DNA of 64,000 nucleotides from Pyxicephalus adspersus (taxonomy: Eukaryota; Chordata; Amphibia; Anura; Pyxicephalidae), in assembly GCF_032062135.1 (NCBI RefSeq), contig NC_092862.1, positions 93,280,426 to 93,344,425 on the forward strand, written 5' to 3'. Every line of letters begins with the position of its first letter. The first letter of the stretch is position 1. A program made the position numbers and the translations under genes. Of the stretch, positions 45,421-57,978 are shown in pieces. A model generated the notes under the pieces. The model was not told where the DNA came from, ran no database searches, and was given only the letters and a program-made list of their open reading frames with translations.

Positions 45421-48400
45421 TATATAGATAGACACACACACACTGTTATATGAGTAATAGCAACCTTAAACCAAAATAATCAGTATCTTTATATCTATTG
45501 TTATCTAAATCTACAGTATAGATATGGACCTTTATTAATTACCTAAATGGTGTTTTGGTTAGTAACATTTAATAATCACCTTTAGCAATCATTTGATAGT
45601 TATGATAACTGTATGGTATATACTAATATGTCTGAAGATTGGGTTCCCAAAGTTTTGGAAGGCTGTTTTTACATGCATCACCAAGCACATTACTCTATGT
45701 TACAACATGTGATTACTACAGAGATTAACTTGCTTTTCATTTGGGATTAGAATGCTTTCACATTTGTCAGTAAAATGGCAATAGGAATCAGTGAAGAATT
45801 TATTTACGGGTCTATGTATGCTTATAGAATTTATTCATCAAAAAGGAAGATGAGCAGGTATACTAGCAAAGAGCCAGGGATCTATATATTGTGTAATTTG
45901 TACTTTTGAATTTACTAATAGTGTAAAGCAATCAAAACATAGTCAACACTCATTTCAGTTATGGATGCATCATAGAGGAATAAGCCACCTTTTGGATTCA
46001 TTTATTTCTTGGTGGTAAGATGTCCCTGTTTTAGTACCTGCCACTATATCTGCCCTGCAGTGCTGAATGTTTGCACACATGTTTAGGTGTTCCCTTATTT
46101 ACTTTTAAATCATCTAAAATATAAAGTGGGAGTATTGTTAGCATTTACCAGTCCCTGAAAAGGACCACCAGATATTACTTTAATGAAAAATGGAGATTTA
46201 AAATGAATGCATATGTTTTTTCTTACTTACATTACTTATTAGGGATAATATGAGATTTTAGTGATTAATTTTTTACTTACTTTAGAAAAAAAAACAATTC
46301 AAGCTGTTATAAAATGATCAAAAACATTTTTAGCATAAAAAGTTACATTTTTCTCTCCCTTTATACCCTTTCCCCAAGGTCCTCATTGCTGTGCAGATGT
46401 AGAAACATCCCCAGCTTAATTTTAATGTACAGTACAGTCCCACTATACTTATGTCACTTTGACAGAGCTGTAGTGGCTCTCATTCTATGATTCACCCTCT
46501 TTCCTTGGCCACTCAGGGAGCACCTTGTTTTCAGTGAATGGCTAGTGAATGGCTAAGGAAGACAAACAGCAGGGGTGCATCGCTGAATAGGAGCTTCTAT
46601 GATCCTTTATTAGCAGGCAAAACTATGGTTACTTCACTCTCTGAACGATTTAGATGAGGTCTATGACCCTCTGACAGTAATCACAGGTACATTTCTTGTA
46701 CATAGTATGTCCTCATTGCCAAGTATAACAATAGATCTCTCTGGATACTTACCAGCAGAGAAGACTCAGTAAAGGTACTCCTTCAGACAGCCATCTTCTT
46801 TTCCAGTTCCTCCAATACAATTCCTCCAGCAAGGCATCACATTTGTAACAGATCATTTGCAAGGGCTCCATAAGTGAAAGAACAGAGGGACAAGCCCCCT
46901 GCCTGGGCAACAGCTGCCCCCTGTGTACAGTTAAAATGCTCATAGTTGTTTTCTTCGCCTTGAGTTTCAATACTCCAAATCCAAATGTTTGCCAAACAGA
47001 CGGAGAATCCAATTAGTGGTAAGGATACACATCCATAATTCATCCATTGTTACCTCCCACACTGACTTCTGCAAACTGAAACAGATTACAAAAGTATTCA
47101 GTGGGCTGAGTTTAGAAAAATCTAACAAGTGCAGAAAATGTAAGCATATACTTAGGCTAAAATCAGCCAAATTGATTATGTAATTATAGCAAAATTATTC
47201 TAAGGACAATCCAATAGAAGTCTAAAAGTTAGGGTACCTACCTACATTCGTTGTAGTTTAGTAAAAGATAATGGACATGGCTGACACTACTTGTCTACTA
47301 CGTGTACTGTAGACAAAAATAAGTACAACGTAAGTACTTTTGTTATCTTTGCATAGTCTTTAAAGGGTTGAAACACAGAAAAATTTTTCTCTGGCATATT
47401 ATCATTTCGCCAGAAAAGGAGACTAAGGACTGCTTACAGTTATTGATGTCATGACTGTTGACTGTAATATACCAGATTTTGTTCAAAAGCAAAATATTTT
47501 TTCACATAATAAAGTGCTCTGTCTTTTTTCAGTACACAAATAAAAAGTATAGCAACACTATTCATCTATTGTAATAGGTGTAAATAAGACACTAAAGTTG
47601 ATTCTATCTTTCTGTGTTATTAATCTTGATGAAATTTACTGTATATAGTATGGCAAACACATTTTCAATCCACAACGGATAATCAAAATGTACTTTTCTC
47701 GGAATAGCCTTCAAAAACAGAAATCAGTTTGTCATTAGTACAGTGCTGCATTGCTTTTATATTTCTTTAAGTAAATCATAGGCAAAACAAATGTTTACAT
47801 AATTACATAGCATAACTTTGATACATGGTGTCTATCTCACAACCAATGTGCCTAACTGACATATATTCATGGCAGACCTTCTCTTTCCCCTTTATTCGGA
47901 TAACAAAATTGCATTTTTTATTTCAAATTCAGAGCAGCATTACCACCTTTGTACTTGATATGTCTATGTGTACAGTTTTTCACACTGAGGCCTGTGTTAG
48001 GGCATAGCCAATGCTGAATATAAGGCTTTAGCGTGTCAATCCGTTGATCATACCAAGCCCTGCCTGAAGACAAGAACAGTGTGGACTGGCTCATCCTAAA
48101 AGCTGACTTGCTAAGTGCTTTATAACCCCTTCCACAGCAAACACAGTAATTGTTGGTGCAGGAGCAAGCTAGACAGTTGGTGGAACTACTTATAAAGAAT
48201 TTTGTCTTCCACAGTCATCAATTGCACAATATTTCTCCATCATCTTCAGAAATTAATGTATCATTTCTCCATTTAGTTGCACAATCACATTTTAAACTTG
48301 GTAAGGAACAAAAAAACAAAAATATGTTCTGTGTAAAATAGATAACTCTATCATTTGATATTAGTCCTAACTCCAATTGTTGTCTGCCTACAGCTCCCAG

Positions 48401-48903
48401 TAATAAAATTCAACTTTGGTCACACATCATCTGTGAAATGTAATAGTTTGAGGACATTTGCAATGTAAGGAGATTTTTGAAAATGCTAGTTGGCTGGCCA
48501 TCACACTGATTTCATGTCTTTAATCATTGTTGCTCAATGAAATGTTCAGGACTTGTGATACAACTAGCTATGTTGAATTAAGTCAGTAAATTAAAGTTAT
48601 TGACGGCAGTGACAGACCAGCAATTAAAATTTGTTAAAAGGAGATTGGCAATAGCAGCTGTTGCTTTTTTAAAGCTGAGCTCCAAGAAAAAGAAATCATG
48701 CAGATATGCGTTCATTAAAAAATCATTCGGGGGTATTTATAAAGTAGTGAATGTAAGATATGCATTGCATTTCCATTTGCATGTGTTTTAAAGAATTGAT
48801 CCTATTTTCTATCTATATTGTATCTGGTTTAACTTGGAAATGGAAATAAAAATATTCATATTTAATTGATTTGACATTGCAGTCCAAGGCTTCAACCTCT
48901 TCA

Positions 48904-49230
48904 TGTTAAAGTGGAAGTAAACTTAAAACAAAAAAAAAAATACCTATACTTTCGCAGATCTATCGATCCCTCCAGAAGTTTCCTGGATTAGGCCCCGCGT
49001 CGTCCTGTAATCCACCGTCAGATGTCTGACATATGTATCCCAGGAGGCTGTGCACTCCCATTCTATCTTTATTGCTGCGATGATAAAGACAGAAGGGGAG
49101 GGTCTTAAAAAAAAAAAAGTTTTAAACCCCCCTTGGAGAAAAGCATGTAATTTTTACCTTACGTAAAAGGGATGTCTACCCTTTAGGTAAAGTAAAAATT
49201 CTGGTGATAGGCCTGCTTTATGTTTAAAAC
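48904..49230. mobile_element. MITE, TTTAAAG-type, opposite orientation to 34938-35263
   Basis: Starts TGTTAAAGTGGAAGTAAACTT and ends near CCTGCTTTATGTTTAAAAC. The interior GTATCCCAGGAGGCTGTGCA and CTCCCATTCTATCT is the reverse complement of the interior at 35070-35105. It ends with a TAAAAGGGATGTCTACCC and TAAAGTAAAAATTCTG stretch, resembling 16385-16435. Confidence 0.65.
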
Positions 49231-51850
49231 CCCTTAGCAAACCCTAACCCTAGATTTTAGCTAATTTGTACCCCATTGCAGCCATTCTGGCTTTGGAAAG
49301 AGACTATGGCTAATCAACATGCTTGCCAGGTCTTTGGGCTGCTGGGGGTTCCCTCTGGCTCAGCTGGTTATTGGCTAATAGCAGCAGTGACATCAGCGTT
49401 ACTATTCCCATCACTCAGTTGCCACAGCAGAATATCAGTAAATGAAATAAAGCATGAAGCAATCTTAATGAAGATTGAGGACAGAACAAGATGTAATTAA
49501 AGCATATTAGGGGGTCAGAGCAGAGAGAATGTTGGATGGGGGAGCATTGACATTAGAAGAAAAAAAGGATACAAATACAGCTACATGAGGGGAAAAAAGC
49601 TGAGGGTAAATAGGGAGAATGAGCGGAGCAACAGCTAAGATAATACACTTAAAATGCACTCTTTCCTGTCACTGTAAAATAATATTTTAATTGGAACACA
49701 AAGAAAAATCAGAAGAAAATGATTGAAAAAGAAGAAAATTGTTAGCCACCAGAGTGTCTCTGCGTTCTGAAAAAATAAACCGTACTGCATAAAAAACGTT
49801 TTAGTTTTCAGGGTTCCTTTTTTTCATATGGAGCTCATAAAAGCCAAAAATGTAAATTTATTGACATGCTGGACACATAATTCACCTCCTTTATCTTCTC
49901 AGAGAGAAGTCATGATTCATGTATCGGTAACTATCAATTCGAGTTGATGAGTTTTCCAGCAGAACTCATTTGCATATTGAGGAGTTTTTCAGTGGATTAC
50001 AACACATTTATAACAATATACTTTCACACATGGAAATATATATCTTTTTTGTTGGCTGAATCTGAAAGTTCCACTTTTAGCACTATATCTAAAATAGTTA
50101 TTTTGACTTGTGTCTGAGAGAATTAAGGTAAAATGCAGTTTCTTAACAGGTTACTGAAATGATATACCCTGACAGGTTATAATGAAGTAGTCAAAGTGGA
50201 ATGTCAAATTTGAAATAAAAAGTCTCCAGTTAGCTAGTGCAAAATGAAGTAGAGATCTTTTTAGGAGGAACTGAACCATGAAACTGGGGGGAAGGGGGGA
50301 GGGATTCCACTCCAGACCTCATGAGTCTAGCAGACAGGGGCCACAATGTCTCAGTCTCTGACTCCAGATATACAGCTGTAAGGTTGTAGTCACATAGGTG
50401 TCCTGGTACACTCTCCCATAGCAGGAAGTGCTTTTATATTTTTCAGAATTAATCCAGGACAAAAAGATAGAGTTTAGATAAATTTAACAGTTCTAAATCT
50501 CTCTATTACATAGCAGATCTTTACCTTTTGAGTTCATTACATTTTCAAAACAAATAAGGGATTAATGTCTCATTTTAGAATAGTCAGCTTAGCCATACAA
50601 ATATTTTTTCTGCCCAAGAACCTCTGCTTTAATTCACATATAAAACATAATAATATAGTCAAGTTTTCAAAACTGTATTAAACTGTTTCAGGCTTGTTGT
50701 TGTGGAACAATGATAAATATACTGTAAAGTCCCTAGGAGTACCTATGCTTTTCCCAGGCACCAATTTTTTTCTGAAGTCCTCACATACAGACAAATCCTG
50801 CTACTCTCTGGAAAGCTAGTTGCCTTCAGACCTAAGTAGGGGTTGGTGCCTAGGGGAAGGGGTTAGAGATTGGCAGGCAAACAGGGAACCACCAAGGCAG
50901 ACAGAGCCAGGGGAAAGGACAAAGACCTGAAAAGATGTCAGGGGCCAGATGACAATTCCAGGTACGAGGCAAAAAGTCATACATGCAAGGCAGAGATCCA
51001 AACATCCAAGTGGGCATGCACGAGGAGGACATCCCCCTGACCTAGTGAGCAGAGGAAAGGAGTGGCAGCCACATAAAGTGGTAAGTAAGCTGCTTGCATT
51101 GACCTCCAAGCCCTACTCCATTAACAATTTTTTTTCCATGTACTCCAATAATGATAGCCAACTGTAAAGTGTACTATTTCTTTGGTTTACTTTCTATCCC
51201 AGTAAACAGTGGTTACCAGGACAAACAGGGAGGATGAATTTATTCAGTGAGGGACAGCAACCTTTTTGTAAATTGTCCAGGTCAATAGAAAGTAATGACA
51301 TTTTCCAACACTAGCCACTGTTCGCTTCCAGTGAGTACACTAATGAAAAGACTTTGGTAGCTGACTATTAAACGAAAAAATAAAAAACAGAAGAGTCTTA
51401 GGCTGGACTGGTTTTCAGGTTGCGATTCAGTTACTGCTACATGTAGCATCTCAACCACAGAAGTCCATAAACAATGAGTGTAAAGAATGGGCGGTTTAGT
51501 ACCACTCACTGCCACCCACCTTTAAATGTACATATTCTTGTTTTTTAAGAACCTGCACAACAGAGCAGGTGATAGAGTCTAGTGGACTGCCACCTGCCAG
51601 GAGCTGTGTGGGAACTGCTGTTCCTGATGCAAGTCTGAATATACCCTTAATACCACTCTCCAGGAGATTTTACTGGGCTCTTTCAAAAAAAAAAGTAAAC
51701 ATTTTTGGAACATCCCTGGACTACATGCATATGTTCCCATTGTGTACTATTTTAAACATGTTGCAAGTAGTGAGAAATAAGTGTGATAACCTACTTTGAC
51801 ATTTATTTTGCTCTGACTTCTGATGCACATGTTGTAAGCCGTTCCTCCAT

Positions 51851-52440
51851 CATGACTAGGGTAGCTCGGACCTTTGCCCATTTCCCCCTACTTTTACCAT
51901 ACCCACCCCTCCAACTTGCCAGCCCTACCCTTCCAAAAACACACTGACAACTAAATGGACTTTAATATTTACAACCATGTTCTATTTGTACTAAAACAAC
52001 CAACCTGTTTTAAACCCAAACAACTAAGATGCAGGTCTTGGAAGCTAAAGTCCGCATCCAATAGCATATAAGATTCAACCATTAACACCACCACACCAGC
52101 CACTAGCCACCCAGCACTGCCTTAGGGGCCTACACTGTACCACACTTAAAGGGGCACCCCACCAGCCCTTCCAAAAACTACCCTCTCGAAAATTGCCCTC
52201 CTGAATATTACCACCAGGACTCTTACCTTCCACCAGACATCAACCGCTCCCTTTTAAACCCACACTTAACCCTTTTAACAGGGTGGGTAGGCAGGAAATT
52301 TTTCTCCTGCAAAAATTGTCCCTAACTTCCGTTCCTCACTTAATTTAACCCTTTCTTTTCTCCTCCCACCTTAACTTCTGTCCAACTCTCTCCTTAACCT
52401 CTCGTCACATTCATTAACCTTTTCCCCCCTCCCCTAGCAG
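51851..52440 (-). mobile_element. Ngaro/DIRS-like remnant, copy B (no ORF left)
   Basis: Shares CATGACTAGGGTA-CTCG-ACCT with 6365-6388, GATGCAGGTCTTGGAAG/GTTGCAGGTCCGGAAGG and TAAAGTCCGC, the ACTTAAAGGGGCAC block and CTCTTACCTTCCACCA with copy A. After about 52250 the coding part of copy A is absent and similarity resumes only with the C/T-rich leader complement (52320-52435). It is thus an internally deleted sister insertion within the PDE1C intron, in the same orientation. Confidence 0.65.
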
Positions 52441-52524
52441 ACCAAAACAAGGAAATAAAGGATTTTCATTGCTAGGATTTAGATACACTTCAGGTACCTA
52501 GACCTGCTCCATAGTAGATACACT

Positions 52525-52660
52525 TGTGTGACAAATGTTCCACCTGTTCCTCTTGATGTGTGTTTCTTCTGGAGTTATGATATTGTACGTCCCTGGCCTC
52601 ACTGTAGACTTTAGGACTAGTCTATGTTGCCAGATATTCTTTGTTGGCGTTGTTTCTATT
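52525..52660 (-). pseudogene. possible Ty3/gypsy pol C-terminal scrap
   Basis: One minus-strand frame reads KNIWQHRLVLKSTVRPGTYN then IITPEETHIKRNRWNICHT. The pattern P-x-[ST]Y-x-V-x-T-x-[ED]-x2-x-[RK]RNR-x-[HN][LI] is typical of the tail of gypsy integrases. There is no LTR, integrase core or RT nearby. A 66-codon frame just upstream (52882-52682) is not recognised. Confidence 0.4.
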
Positions 52661-53149
52661 TACTAGATAAAAGATCTTCCATCAGTGTTCAGCACTCCAT
52701 TTCATGAGCGCGTGACAGACAACCCCAGGATCTTCAAATCTGAACTCTAGTCCTACCTTACACCTTGCACAGTTGTATGGCTCCTCTCCTGCACTGAAAT
52801 TGCTAACTTTGTTTTTAGCTTGTAATAGTGGCTTCATTGATGTGCTAGCGAAATGTCTTTGATGCAAAGATCCAATCAACATTTCTTTTCATTCTGTGTA
52901 TAATTTATTCTACATGTGACAAAGCTCTTGATGCATAAAAAAAGATTTTCCGTGTATGAGAGATGCTCCAAAGCTATCTATGCTTGCGTTTCTATTTGTT
53001 TAGACATTATTTTAGATAAAAAAATGCCCAAAGCAGATGTTTTTTTTTAGCATAATAAGTGCCCATTACTATAAATTGTCTGTTTTAAAACGTCCCTAGC
53101 AGCCTCATTGATGTAGTCAGAGCTTCGTGTATAATAAATTCTAAATTCT

Positions 53150-54348
53150 ATCAAGCACCTTGTCACGCCTATAAAGTATATCAGACCCAGTTTCATGTGC
53201 AGGGGCGGAAATATAATATTCTTTCTATTAACAAGTGGCTCATGTAGATTGTTTAGATTGTAGATTGTTTAGATTGCCTGGTTTTAGGGCAGATTTTGGA
53301 GCCCAATTCCTTTCCACCCAATGCCTCTCACGAGCTCTGCTGTCCCACATGCACAGATAACAGGGATACTTGGTGTATCTGCGTTGCTGACCAAGAAGGA
53401 AGCATACCATTTTAAGGTCAACATGGATGACCCAATTGTGTTGATGATATTGCAACAACTCAATGACTCTCTTTATGTCTGCATATTCTTCACAAAGTGA
53501 AACTGAATGGCCAATTGGGACTGACCCAAATATATTGCCATTGTGAAGGAGGACACACTTTAAGCTCAGCTTTGAGCTATCGAATAATAATCGCCATTCA
53601 GTTGAGTTATAGATTGGAATTCCCTAATCCTCCATTAAACCAGGTATGTTATGGCAATACACAAAGCCACTGTCAGCTCTAAAGCTATTTCTAATGCTAT
53701 TTCACTGGTTCGAAAGTACAATACCTTTGATCCTTTTTCAAGTAAGTTTTTCTTACACAGTCTTGGTGCTAGGATTTCTGAAGCCTTCTTCAATAGTCCC
53801 AAATCACGTGCCAAATCACTCAACTCATGCTGATCAAATCCCTTACGAACAAAGTCCTCTTCAATTTCAAACTCTTCATCATTGTTGTCATCTAGTTTAT
53901 CACCATAATCATGTTGTTTAAGAGAGGGAAGTGTAAAGAAAACGGGCACTGGGATTTCATCTGAATGAGCCACTTGGCGTATAGCTGATAGTAGACTAGG
54001 ATAGTCTATGTTACATTTATTTTTCTTGTTTTATCCTAAAGTTTTTACTATACAAAAGTAACAGTCACTGAAATGATCTCCTTGCTCTCGCCAAACTATT
54101 GGTATACCAAATGGCAACTTATCACGTGTTCCCTTTGTCCACATCTGTAAACCCTCAACACACTGTTTGCACACCTTATCAGGGGCCCAAGACTTATCTT
54201 GATCACCAAGTTTAACTTTGAAATATACCAAATAGGCTTGCTCTACAAATGTTGGCCCTTTGACTGGGAATGGTGAAACTGCCACAGATATAACAAAATG
54301 AATCAGGGTTGTTTGGCACTTACAACGAGAAACAGCAGAGCCAGACAT
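53150..54348 (-). pseudogene. decayed copy of an uncharacterised multi-copy protein family
   Basis: Pieces of one protein appear in order on the minus strand. Frame 54348-54031 starts MSGSAVSRCKCQTTLIHFV and has CKQCVEGLQMWTKGTRDKL, FGIPIVWREQGDHFSDCYFC, three Cys pairs suggesting a zinc-binding head. After a frameshift come NIDYPSLLSAIRQVAHSDEI and PVPVF (to 53930), an acidic linker (DDNNDEEFEIEEDF) and FDQHELSDLARDLGLLKKAS. About 100 residues are then missing. It resumes at SLKCVLLHNGNIFGSVPIGH (about 53550), ELLQYHQHNWVIHVDLKMVC, FLLGQQRRYTKYPCYLCMWD and SRARERHWVERNW (53458-53240), and ends near IIFPPLHMKLGL (about 53190). I recall this protein as a recurrent, unnamed family in insects, cnidarians, fish and frogs, behaving like part of a mobile element. 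No catalytic site is known to me. Confidence 0.7.
53244..53276. repeat. 16-bp tandem duplication
   Basis: GTAGATTGTTTAGATT is present twice in a row at the end of the preceding pseudogene's coding similarity, so it probably postdates the decay. Confidence 0.85.
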
Positions 54349-56813
54349 GATCTGAAAGAAAGGAAATACATGTGTAAGTAGGAAACATTGAAACATGAAA
54401 ATAAAACATTTTGCTTATTCACTGCGTAGAGCAGCGCACAACCTCTGACCACACTGTCTTGCATGTAAATGAATAGCCTATACAAATCCACGATACAGAA
54501 ATCACATTAATATAAGTGGTAGAGAAAAAACCTGACGTGAAAAAACTAACTGCACTTTTGGAATCAGTATACCTATTTTAGTGTAAATAAGCTTAAAAAT
54601 TGAAGTCAACAAAAAATGTCAATATTGTTCCCCAGTGTTATCATATTTTAGCATCTTGGTTTTCCAGTTTTATCATTTTCACAAATTTTTGTGTTTGATT
54701 TAGCACAAATCATTATGTTGCTCACATGGGGGGTCAAAACAATGGTCATCTGCTAATATGTGAATACCTTCAGTGTTTCTAAATTCATCTAGATTTTTTG
54801 GCAAAATACATTAGCAGCAGTTGATTTCAAGCAGAAGCCATTTGAACTTTGTCATCCCAGCATGTATCAAAAAAATAAATTTGTGTTTGTTGTTTATCTA
54901 GGCTGACCTGTCAGTATTCATTATTTTCATCCAAGCTGATAAAGAATTATTTTGTACTTGGTGTGGATTTTACATCCTGGGGTGTGGTAATGGGGGAATG
55001 CAGAAAACAGTAGATTCGGCACAGATTTTATAGATAGTTGGATATGGCAAGATGTGATATCACCATGATTTTTAGATGCGTAAACGGGACTCACTCATCA
55101 TAGTATATCTATGATGAGATATTTATTTCTATATAGCAGTGTTGCCACCCCTGCCAGCTCCCATGAATTTCAGTGCACACAGCTCATTCTCATAATGGAT
55201 GAGGTGGACAGGTAGTTCAAACAGACCACTTTTAAAGACTGTTGGACTAATATATAATACATTTTTGTTCTTGGGTTTAGATATATTTTAGTACTAATAA
55301 CTTTAGTGCAGTAATGCGATGTGTAATAAAAAAGAAATGTCAGCCTTCTCACTTTTTCCACATCAGCTGTAATATTTTTACAGCCTTAAGCAATTTGCTT
55401 AGTGCCACCATATGACACTAGGTTTGTAACTTTGATTTTATTGTGTTTTAAGGTTAATTTGCTCCAGTATTTAAAATGCATTGTTATTTTTATTTTTTTT
55501 TTTGCGCCTGCTGATAGTCACCATTAGGGAATATCTCCAAAGGCTGCATCCAGGCAGTTTATCTGTATTTTGTATTACATTGTGCCCTGGGTTTGGTAGC
55601 CTGGGATCCATTAAAGGCCATTTGGAGATGCCAGCGAACCTCTTGTGCTTTCACATATAGGTTTGCTTGATAAAAAGCTAATATTTAATAAAGAAAAACC
55701 CAATATCCACTTTTTTTGCAGAAAGGGACAGGCTATGTCTTCACTGTAATAAAACAAACTTACCTCCCTGTTTGCAACCTTTGCTATAATACGCTTTGAG
55801 CTGCACGAATTTTAGCTTCTGCTGGCTGGCCAGAAGTTACATTATTCCAGCATGGCTGATCAAGATACCTGGAGATCCTAAACCCAGGGCAGTAATAGGT
55901 GAAGATGTCAGCAAGGACAGGTGAGTTTAAATAATCGTGAAAAGGCAAATAAATAGTTTTTGTCTCACTATGAAACCAATCACGTAGGCTTTGCAGGTAG
56001 GACAGATACACTATCTACATAAAATGATCAGTATAGGAAGCAGTTAACAGTAGCTTCTACATACATGCAAAAATCTATTTTCACAGTGCAAAAAAAATAC
56101 AATATAATTTCTGTGTGTGCATTGCCATATAGCAGTATGTAAAGCTTAAGTATAGCAGCATCATTTGCTAGTCGAATGTTTAATTGACAATAAGTACTGT
56201 GTTATTTCCTTGCCAACGTCAGGATAAAAGAGCCTCTCATTTGCTCAATTGTATGGAACCTGCATTGAGTGCCTGCATGAAATTACAGAAGACTTGTACG
56301 CTGTGCAAATCTCTGAGCCTTTGACTGTTTACTGTTGTTTAACAGCTGTAGCTGACAGAACACAGACTTCGTGTTCCACGCTTGCTGCTTGACAGGTCAC
56401 ATTTTCTTTGCTTCCTGTTCACTAACTAGTTCTGGTGCTTTGCACTGTTAATGTATTTATCTTTTTAATTTTATTTTATCACAAAAATATATATATATAT
56501 TTTATCAAATGCATTCAAAGCCACAACCAAACACTGAAATCATTTTAAAGAATTAACCCTTACAGTTCCACTGCAAAATCTCTTTACTGTCCTAAAACCC
56601 ACAAAGCATGAATCTACTATTTTCCCTGCATTGGTAAGTTATTCATTTTTACATACTGGATGTTGTATGTGGTCCATTGCAGCAGATGACCTTGTGACTT
56701 TTAAAAACTGATCTCTCAGCTCTCCTTTTAGAATCAAATCCCCTTGTTCCTCCTCCCCACACATTTGTCCCTCTTTTAAATTTTATGTAGAGATCTGTCA
56801 AGTGTTTATAAAC

Positions 56814-56957
56814 TACACTACAGTGCACCAACATGCAAAAGGCATTTTTTAACACTGTACAAAAATGTTATTACTGTACTAAACAAACAATTTCCTACTA
56901 TAGTGTGACAGGTGTTATTCAGGTACAGTTTTATTACATTGAATGTGATGAAATTGC
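56814..56957 (+). repeat. direct repeat, first copy
   Basis: CACTACAGTGCACCAACATG, CAAAAGGCATT, AACACTGTAC, AATTTCCTA, TAGTGTGACAGGTGTT, and TTTTATTA...TTGAATGTGATGAAATTG, in the same order as 57843-57978. It contains about 20 extra bases (TGTTATTACTGTACTAAACA) in the middle. Confidence 0.85.
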
Positions 56958-57842
56958 TCTGGACACCATGCGATCTCTAAACTAGGCACATTGCTCATGT
57001 TCAAACGCAACCTACTGGGAAAATAGCATCATTCTTTTTTGCCTCTGACATATATGGGAATCATTAATGCATGAAAGTGTATATTCTTAAAGTCTTTATA
57101 GGCAAAGGCAAAAAGGGTATGTCTACCTTTGCTTATGTTAACAAATCTTTCAATGTATCAAGACATATTGCTTGGAAGGAAACCTGAACTTTAAAAGGTT
57201 AAATTCTTGATGGTAGAGGGTCCATAAAAACAGCCGTGGCACCTTCCTTCGGATTTTTGCATACCGTCTCATAGCTGTATATTAACATTGTGAGATTAAG
57301 TCACCTCTACCTCTAACTGCTAGTCTAATGAGATTTGATGGTGTCATTGCTAAGCTGCTCGTTGTTGTTGCTGGAGGCTCTGGCCTACCGCTACCAAATC
57401 AGCTTTCCTAACACAAAGATAGAGTAAATACCAAGGCATGGTAAATCAGGTATAGGTAAAGTTAGTTGCAGAAGGTCCGTAGGCAAAAGTAGTAACTAGA
57501 CTTTTTTAAATGCCCTATAGGACCACAGCTACACACCAATATCAAAACTTAAACCCATCAAGCTGCCAAATGCACTCCCAGTCACCTGACTGACCTTTCC
57601 TTAATTCCAAACAACCTTCTTAACCCTTCCCCATCAGGGGCATAGGCACCTGTGTCTAATCCTCTTCTTTTCTTTTATGACACCAAGCCTGTCTTTCCAA
57701 CATTTAGGCATGTGCCTAAAACAGCACACCACATCAAAAAAGTATGTGCAGCACAAAACGTGGGGAAAGTGTTATGGTTCATTGTGGTGCTCTGCAACAC
57801 AAGGCTGTTGGCAAGATGCTTTGGAATGCCATTGAGAATGAA

Positions 57843-57978
57843 TGGCACTACAGTGCACCAACATGCAAAAGGCATTCTACAACACTGTACACAATTTCCT
57901 AATGTAGTGTGACAGGTGTTTTTCATAAAAATAGAAAAGTTCAGGTGCAGTTTTATTAAATTGAATGTGATGAAATTG
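57843..57978 (+). repeat. direct repeat, second copy
   Basis: Same order of words as 56814-56957, with an extra stretch (CATAAAAATAGAAAAGTTCA) after GGTGTTTTT. It is preceded by GCTCTGCAACACAAGGCTGT and ATTGAGAATGAATGGCAC, which I associate with a dispersed frog repeat, so the pair are probably two insertions and not LTRs of one element. Confidence 0.85.

Noticed and set aside
50816..51167. overlapping frames on both strands in a GC-raised patch
   Set aside because: No conserved protein pattern in any frame; the patch may be an unidentified repeat.
56814..57978. retrotransposon bounded by LTRs
   Set aside because: The repeats do not begin TG or end CA, show no target duplication, and the interior has no gag/pol similarity.
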